Made by a program: the position numbers and the translations under genes
The notes under the pieces: model-generated
What the model saw: the letters and a program-made list of their open reading frames with translations, nothing else
Told to the model about the DNA's origin: nothing
Database searches by the model: none
Assembly: GCF_963576675.1 (NCBI RefSeq)
Contig: NC_088915.1
Location: 84,143,501-84,207,500 of the forward strand
DNA length: 64,000 nt
Origin: Euphorbia lathyris
Lineage: Eukaryota; Streptophyta; Magnoliopsida; Malpighiales; Euphorbiaceae
Direction: 5' to 3'
In this document: positions 57,515 through 64,000 of the stretch, piece after piece
Numbering within the stretch: the first letter of the stretch is position 1
How the letters are laid out: every line of letters starts with the position of its first letter

Positions 57515-59789
57515 GCTAAAGAAGAAGTTCTCGAGATTGAGGACACTTATGAAGTGGAAGAACCTGAAGCTTCCTGAAGTGGCATGAGAGAGAGGATTGC
57601 ACTTGTAGTCTTTATCCTTGTCTTTTATTTTATCTTCTATTCCACAAGATGTTATTAATTAACCTCCTTTTGATTTCAATGAAATTTCGTTTCCGCAAAT
57701 TTTATCCCAAACATACGTACTTACATTTGATATCCACTTAATTGAGATATTCCCGATTCTATCATGGCACAGACATAAGCTCTAGAATATACTTATTGCT
57801 CAGTACTTAACCACTGAATAGAGAAAATTAAGAGAGTAAAAAAAATAAAAATAAATAAATCATGAGAAGTGATTCCCTGGCTCTACGATGATAAGTCGGG
57901 CTTAGACCCATCAAACGAAGGGTTCTCACCGGCTTGTGCTAAAAAGAAGAATGAGCGAGAATCAACAAAGTCCAAAAAGAGAGAAAAAGAAAAGAAAAGA
58001 AGGAGCAAGCAACAAGCCCTCAGAACCATGCTAGCACTAAGGCACCGACAAAAATTTCTCCCCTCAAAGGGGACACCAGTACATGAGTGCACCATCCAGA
58101 ACAAGACGGGGGCAACTAACCTATCAACGATAAAGGATCCTGTTCCAGGATCAACGAAAAGGTTCAGATCTATGATGACTCAAAGTAAAAAAAAAAAGGT
58201 AATGCTGAAAAGGCTCAGGGGCAAAGTCAAGCCAATCAGAGGTAAAAGAAAGTTATTCAAATAAAAAGCAGACGTGACTAGCCAAGGAGCGCCAAGGTGA
58301 CAAGAGCGGTTGACATTGCCCAGCAAATGGGTGATCAAATGTACGAGAAAAGCTCACTTTAGCAAAGAAAGATCAAATGCGTAGTCGAATGAAGACAAAG
58401 GCGGCGACAAAGTTTAGAACTACGGTCAATCTCAAAGGAACCAAAGAATCTTTCTCATGAAAATTAAAAAAAAAAAAAAGAGAATCCCGATAGGTTGAAA
58501 ATCCGCAAAGGACGGCCTATGCAACAATAAGGGACACCCCAATAAGTGAAAACCCCACGGGGCACTTATTTGAAAATTCCGGGGGTAAAAGGAGAGAGTT
58601 AAAATAACTGAAATGTGAAAACCCGAAAGGGCATACTTTGGTGACAGTGGTTAATAAACTGAGCAGTAAACAATTCAATGTATGTTTTCCAAGTGCTTTA
58701 TTTAAGCCAGACGGTTGCATTTGCAATGAAAATACCCGCATCAATAGACACCCCATCTCAACTGAAATCACCTCAACACCCATAAACCAATCCAAAATCT
58801 AAAAAAAAAAAAGAAACTAAACAAAAAGAGACTATTCTTCTCTCTCATGCTCGATGAAGTTTGGTTCCCCTGCTTCTCTGTTGTCCTCTCAAGAGTCAAA
58901 CTTCGACCGAAGCGACTACTCCCAACGGCAGTATCCCTAGCTTGAATGCATAAGAAATCTCACCTCGAGTTTGTAGGGGCATGCGCTCGCATCAACTTCT
59001 CATCCACACCAAGACGGTAACGTCAATAGGGGGCATGACCATGCAATCGGATCACCATCCATCTCGCTCCGGAAGCTTCTCCATTAACAAAGGCATCAGA
59101 CATGAACTCATCGTCAAATGCTCAGCATAGAAGTGGCCCGTAGATATGAACCCCCTGTGCTATTCGGTATCATTTACGATCAAGGAAAAAAGAAGAAAAA
59201 ACTGAACAAAAAAAAGAGTTAGATTGAAAACCTCAAAAGAGGCGATCCAAGCAAAATAAGAGATAAAGAAAATCTGTGAGATATAGAAAAGATGAATTGA
59301 AAACCCCTAGGGGCGGTTCATGCAAAAGGAGAGATAGAGAATATCAAAGAGATCCCGTTGAGTTGAAAACTCGAAAAGGGCGGCTCAAGCAAAAATTAGG
59401 GAAAAAATGAATACATCAATCTCTGGTTAAAGGCGATAGCCCCTTGACACAAGCTCATCAAGACCAAATCCCCGTCCTTACAACCTTTGGTATCAAACTT
59501 ATGCTCGTCCTTATCCTTGCACACCCTGGGGATGGCCTGAAACATCGTTTCTCGATCTGAAACTACCAAAACCCCCAAGCCTATGAAAAGGGAATCCATC
59601 CGACTAGCTCATCCGCACATACATAGTTTGCATACACACATGTCCATACATCCGCATAAAGCAAAATGCATAGGCCACGCTTACATACATTCAAACACAC
59701 GCACAGTCTGCTGCATACACACACATAGGTGGTTACACGCATCTATAGATTAGGCTACATCCACCCATCTATATGCATCACTACACACC
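57515..59789 (+). other. Element A 3' non-coding region, copy 2
   Basis: Copy of 18648-20923, including the six GAAAACCC hairpin motifs (about 58496-59386) and the Lys-rich ORF (57869-58264), whose C-terminus differs from copy 1 because of an A-run length change near 58190. Confidence 0.6.
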
Positions 59790-60525
59790 TGCGGTCGATT
59801 TAGAGACTATGGTCGCTAGAAAGAGCAATATTACATGCGGTCGATTTAGAGACTAGGGTCGCTAGAAAGAGCAATATTACCTGCGGTCGATTTAGAGACT
59901 AGGGTCGCTAGAAAGAGCAATATTACCTGCGGTCGATTTAGAGACTAGGTTCGCTAGAAAGAGCAACTTTACTTGCGGTCGATTTAGAGACTAGGGTCGC
60001 TAGAAAGAGCAACTTTACTTGCGGTCGATGTAGAGACTAGGGTCGCTAGAAAGAGCAATCTTACCTGCGGTCGATGTAGAGACTAGGGTCACTAGAAAGA
60101 GCAACTTTACCTGCGGTCGATTTAGAGACTAGGGTCGCTAGAAAGAGCAACTTTACCTGCGGTCGATATAGAGACTAGGGTTGCTAGAAAGAGCAATTTT
60201 ACATGCGGTCGATGTAGAGACTAGGGTCGCTAGAAAGAGCAACTTTACCTGCGGTCGATGTAGAGACTAGGGTCGCTAGAAAGAGCAACTTTACCTGCGG
60301 TCGATGTAGAGACTAGGGTCGCTAGAAAGAGAAATTTTACATGCGGTCGATGTAGAGGCTAGTGTCACTAGAAAGAGCAACTTTACCTGCGGTCGATGTA
60401 GAGACTAAGGTCGCTAGAGAGAGCAACTTTACCTACGGTTGATGTAGAGACTAGGGTCGCTGGAAAGAGCAATTTTACATGCGGTTGATTTAGAAACTAG
60501 GGTCGCTAGAAAAAGCTACGGGAAG
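59790..60525 (+). repeat. 46-bp tandem array, 16 units, copy 2
   Basis: Units start every 46 bp from 59790 to 60480. One unit fewer than copy 1, accounting exactly for the drop in alignment offset from 38866 to 38820. Confidence 0.95.
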
Positions 60526-60690
60526 ACGGTCGATGAAGAGACTGAAGACGAGGAAGGAACTTGCGACATGGAGATCAGGTATTTCTCCTCCCACTCTATA
60601 TGTGTCTTTTACTTTAATATGTTTTCCATTGCATGTGTCGCATTCGCGAAAAAGTTTTTTTCGAAAAAGCACACACATCACTGTTAAAAT

Positions 60691-60707
60691 AGGAAAGTAG
60701 GGGCAAC
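60691..60707 (+). promoter_or_regulatory. Polypurine tract of element A, copy 2
   Basis: Same AGGAAAGTAGGGGCAAC directly before the LTR start. Confidence 0.8.
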
Positions 60708-60860
60708 TGTAGACACCGAGTCGGAGGACCAGTGACGAAAACCCATGGCAGACGGTTAGAGCGGTTGATTCCAATATTAAAAAATAAAAAAAATAAAAAC
60801 ACGAAAGGGTCCGGAAGGATTGCGTGTCGTCAAGTAGACGACTCGCTAGTGCTCAGCGGC

Positions 60861-61121
60861 GTTGGGCGGGCGCCCAGCAGCGGCCGGCGGGCGCCCAGCA
60901 GCGGCCGGCGCGCGCCCGATGGCAGTTGGGCGTGCGCCCAGCGGCGCAGGGTGCACGCCCAGCAGCAGCTGGGCGCGCGCGCCCACCCTGCATTGGGCGT
61001 CCGCCCGACGCCTGTTGGGCGCGCGCCCAACTCCATGTTGGGCGTGGCCCAACTCTGTGTTGGGCGTGGCCCAACTCTGTGTTGGGCGTCCGCCCAACCC
61101 CCCGTTGGGCGCACGCCCAAC
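60861..61121 (+). repeat. U3 palindrome array, 12 units, copy 2
   Basis: As at 22041-22258 but with one additional unit near the left end (GGGCGCCCAGCAGCGGCC phrase repeated) and one near the right (GTTGGGCGTGGCCCAAC repeated). Confidence 0.9.
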
Positions 61122-61136
61122 TTTGGGATCCGTACC

Positions 61137-61143
61137 TATAAAA
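61137..61143 (+). promoter_or_regulatory. TATA box of the element A LTR, copy 2
   Basis: CCTATAAAAGG at the same distance after the palindrome array as in copy 1. Confidence 0.7.
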
Positions 61144-62029
61144 GGCACGGATCCCCATGCATTTGAGGGGGGGGGAGGGATTTTTGGAGCTTCTCACTCT
61201 AGAAAATTATTTTTAGAGAGAGAAAGTGAATTTTTGGGAGAAAACATTTTTTTTCCTAAAAAATCCAAATTTCCTAAAAGTTTAATATTTTACCAAAACA
61301 CCAAAAAAAATCATAACTCGTGGAATCGACCGACATTAAGCCGTCAATACCGATCTTGAGGTATTATCCGAGGACTAGACTCGTTTTATTTATTTCGTCT
61401 ATTTATTTTATTTATAGTTTTGTTTCTTTATTTATTTATTTAGTTATTTATTTATCACGTTTATTTATTTTCCCGTATTTATTTAATTCCCGTCTCGTAT
61501 CAAATAAACGTTTTGTTTTGAAATAAAAACCTCGTCTTAAAATCCCAACACGAACCGTGACCCGATTTAAGGGTAGTTCGGGATTAAGACGTTGTAAATA
61601 TAGATTTTAAAAATATTTTTAAATAACGTTTTGAAATAAAACATCGTTTTAGGAGTCTCCGTTATAGACTATGATCCAATTTGGGTAGCTCGGAGATCCA
61701 AAATGATAGAATAGAGTAAATTTAAAGTGTTTGAATAAATCTGGAAACTATTGGGCTGGTTCTGTAATTCTCCACTTTCTGTCACTAAAGGCTGTTTACC
61801 GACGGATGTTTCGTCGGTAAAGCTGTTGAAACTTAAAAAATCCATTTTTCAACCTTTTTCTCATCTTTTTTGACATTTATTCTTATATAGATATATGTAT
61901 AAATAGGTAAGGTGTTTATTAAAATTATTTTCAAAATGTATAATTAGTAATAATTCACTATTAAATACTTATTTTGTATATTTGGAGATTATTTACATTA
62001 ATTTGGTTTTGTAAAAGCTATATGTATAT

Positions 62030-62210
62030 ACAGTTGCGTTCACATGGACCCTGATGACCACGTAAATTTAGTCATTCACCGTTAGATCTAGACGGATTAA
62101 ATATAAGCCTTAGGATGTTTTGAATCTCCACCTTAGGATTTTAATCCGTCTAGATCTAACGGTGAATAACTAAATTTACGTGGTCATCAGGGTCCATATG
62201 AACGCAATTG

Positions 62211-62211
<1 letters not shown>
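62030..62211 (+). mobile_element. Foldback MITE inside the element A LTR, copy 2
   Basis: Same arms as 23166-23347, identical by eye. Confidence 0.8.

Positions 62212-62214
<3 letters not shown>

Positions 62215-62267
<53 letters not shown>
62215..62267 (+). repeat. TA microsatellite, copy 2
   Basis: 53-bp TA run against 23 bp in copy 1. Confidence 0.95.
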
Positions 62268-62270
<3 letters not shown>

Positions 62271-63625
62271 TTCCTTTTATTGTTTTTGGGGTGGGTTACT
62301 CTCTATATATTTATTATGTATAAAAACTATTTTGGTTTAAATATAGTTTTCTTATTTATGAATTTTATTCATTATTTTTACATATATTTAAATTGGAATA
62401 AAAGTGTATTATATTTAGTATTTTTCATTATCATTATTATACATATACTTAGTTATATTATATAGTATCTTTTACTTGTTTTTTAATCTATGGATATATC
62501 CTTATTTTTAGATAAAAATGTATATATATATATATATAGGTATATTCACTCTACTTTTGGACATTTATATGTATATATTTCAAATTCGTTTTATTTGGTT
62601 AGTCTTGGGATTTAAATTGATCATTGTTGTAATCATATTCAAGTAAAGGTTAATTGAGTGAAAAGAATGAAATAAATCACAAAGAAGGGAGTTTAACTTG
62701 CTTATTGAAAATAACGTTTTTCTAGATATTTATAAAGTGTAAATAAAAGGCTTTTTACCATTTCAAACTGTTTCCTAAACGTCATGTTTTAAAACCTTAA
62801 CTCGTTCCAATGGCGGATTAAGCGAACCTTGTAATTAAAATTGTTTTCATTGTAAATAATGGAGTTTTGAATCATTTTCCTAACTAAACGGGTTTGTACA
62901 AAAATAAATGGACTTGTATGCTTAATCACGTTTTTTGGTTAAAACTTTTTGTTCAACGTTTTCACACGCTCGAGTCGTTCCAACGGCGATTCGAGTGAAC
63001 ATCATGTAAATTAACGGGGTTTTGAAACGTACTTAAATCGTTCCAACGGTGATTAAGGTACGAACCATGTAAATAAACTCGTTTTTGGGGAGTGAGATTA
63101 ATGTAGATTTAATGTATAAAAGAAAGCATAACTCACGTGGTAAATAAACTAATTCTTCCTTTTATCTCCCTCTTTCTTCCATATACTCTAAGTTCATGTA
63201 AATGGGTGATTCTTTACTAATATGGCTTTCAATAATATATGCTCAAAACGGTTTCCAAAACGAGAAAGAAAAGGTTTCAAATGAATTTTAAACTTAAAGA
63301 AATATGCGATTAGTCTGTTAGCGCCTAACATGCTAAGTAGGAGGCCGGTGGTTCATAACCGGGCGATGTTGGGGTGCCTAGTAGCCTTTCTCTGGAAAGG
63401 AGCTAGCCTTCTCGGCTCGTTCCTAAGTTTCTCGAACCCTCACCGGTCTCCCGGAAGGGATCGGTGTTCATTTCCCATTCGTGGGTGGCGACTCTTCCAT
63501 ACTCCGAGCTCCGGCCCTGCCGAGCAGTTTGATTCCGCAATTGGTTGCTTTCGGCGCCAATCACAGCATCTGTCGTCAACGGTGTCCACCCCCCGGTCCG
63601 CCCGGGCGAGGCCGCGGCACCTACA

Positions 63626-64000
63626 GGTGGATTTACCACCACCAATTGAATTTCTATCTCTAAAAAAGTAAAAGAAAAAGCAAACGTCTTGAGAATCAAT
63701 TGATTTTAGAGAGAGAAATTAACAAAGAACCCTTGATTTAAAACCACCAGTGAATTTTACTAGCATTGTAGATGTTATAGACAATCAAGTTATAGGTAAT
63801 GCGGAGAGTTCTGATGCGACAGATGAAAAGCCTAAGCAAAGAATAGGTGAAAAGGTTCCGAAACACAAAGAGGGAAATGAAATGGTGGATTTACCACCAC
63901 CAATTGAATTTCCATCTCTAAAAAAGTACAAGAAAAAGCAAACATCTTGAAAATCAATTGATTTTAGAGAGAGAAATTAACAAAGAACCCTTGATTTGAA
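63626..64000 (+). repeat. Start of the 291-bp unit array, copy 2
   Basis: Continues from the LTR as at 24732 and runs off the window end. Retaining this flank shows that copy 2 arose by DNA duplication. Confidence 0.9.

Larger units (their letters stand above)
60708..63625 (+). repeat. 3' LTR of element A, copy 2 (2918 bp)
   Basis: TGTAGACACC...GGCACCTACA. 74 bp longer than copy 1: two extra U3 palindromes (21 and 22 bp), 30 bp more TA repeat, and small homopolymer changes. Confidence 0.93.
50526..64000 (+). repeat. Segmental duplication, copy 2
   Basis: Direct near-identical copy of 11659-25106. The left breakpoint joins the gene-fragment array to the middle of the element B LTR through a 3-bp shared GAA. 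It contains the B LTR edge, the rest of element A and the flanking 291-bp array, so it was copied as a block, not transposed. The right end lies beyond the window. Confidence 0.95.

Noticed and set aside
52074..63625. Copy 2 as an independent insertion of element A
   Set aside because: It carries the same nested copia junction and the same flanking 291-bp array, and begins mid-LTR of element B, which a new insertion would not do.

Overview
This window is repeat-dense nuclear DNA of a flowering plant, most likely a eudicot. The evidence is nested LTR retrotransposons of plant Ty3/gypsy and Ty1/copia type, LINE fragments, hAT-, Mutator- and foldback-type small elements, and AT-rich intergenic sequence. 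I see no intact single-copy host gene, no tRNA or rRNA gene, and nothing prokaryotic. The species cannot be named from the sequence.

Layout. (1) 1-24731 is one very large LTR retrotransposon, element A. Its 5' LTR is cut by the window start, and its 3' LTR is 21888-24731. It has a Tat/Ogre-like primer-binding site, a leader full of degenerate 17-bp quasi-palindromes, a gag remnant as its only recognisable protein, a 17 x 46-bp tandem array, and no pol. Its leader is interrupted by a nested Ty1/copia element on the minus strand (element B, 3502-13206) with all pol domains but several frameshifts. (2) 24732-27077 is an array of 258/291-bp units. (3) 27078-31530 holds a LINE ORF1 fragment, a permuted foldback, a 33-bp dyad minisatellite, small hairpin elements and an LTR-like remnant carrying four pairs of 13-bp near-palindromes set exactly 21 bp apart. 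(4) About 31640-36750 is a Ty3/gypsy chromovirus-like element (LTR, PBS, gag, protease, RT) split by a 945-bp hAT-type element with perfect 8-bp target duplications. (5) At about 36751 it is fused to the 3' half of a Sirevirus-like Ty1/copia element: integrase, RT and RNase H, then an envelope-position extra ORF with one internal stop, three polypurine motifs and a 1.34-kb LTR. (6) 44360-46325 holds an older LTR piece, a minus-strand LINE RT fragment, a MITE and an RNase H fragment. (7) 46364-50525 is a tandem array (~1.02-kb period) of an unrecognised membrane plus coiled-coil gene fragment, with a 478-bp Mutator-type MITE in one unit. (8) 50526-64000 is a near-identical direct duplication of 11659-25106. 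It starts abruptly inside the LTR of element B and runs off the window end.

Relative ages. The two LTRs of element A differ at about 24 sites over ~980 bp. The LTRs of element B look closer, and the two copies of the large duplication look closer still. The order is therefore insertion of A, insertion of B into A, then duplication of the nested block together with its flank. Since the duplication, three short-period arrays have changed length between copies (46-bp array 17 vs 16 units, U3 palindromes 10 vs 12, TA run 23 vs 53 bp).

The most unusual theme is dyad symmetry. Four unrelated places carry ordered arrays of short palindromes with strict spacing: the leader of A (17-bp dyads in pairs 19 bp apart), the U3 of A (18-bp dyads every ~22 bp, just upstream of the TATA box), the 28085-28260 minisatellite (33-bp period), and the LTR-like remnant at 30126-30421 (13-bp dyads in pairs exactly 21 bp apart).
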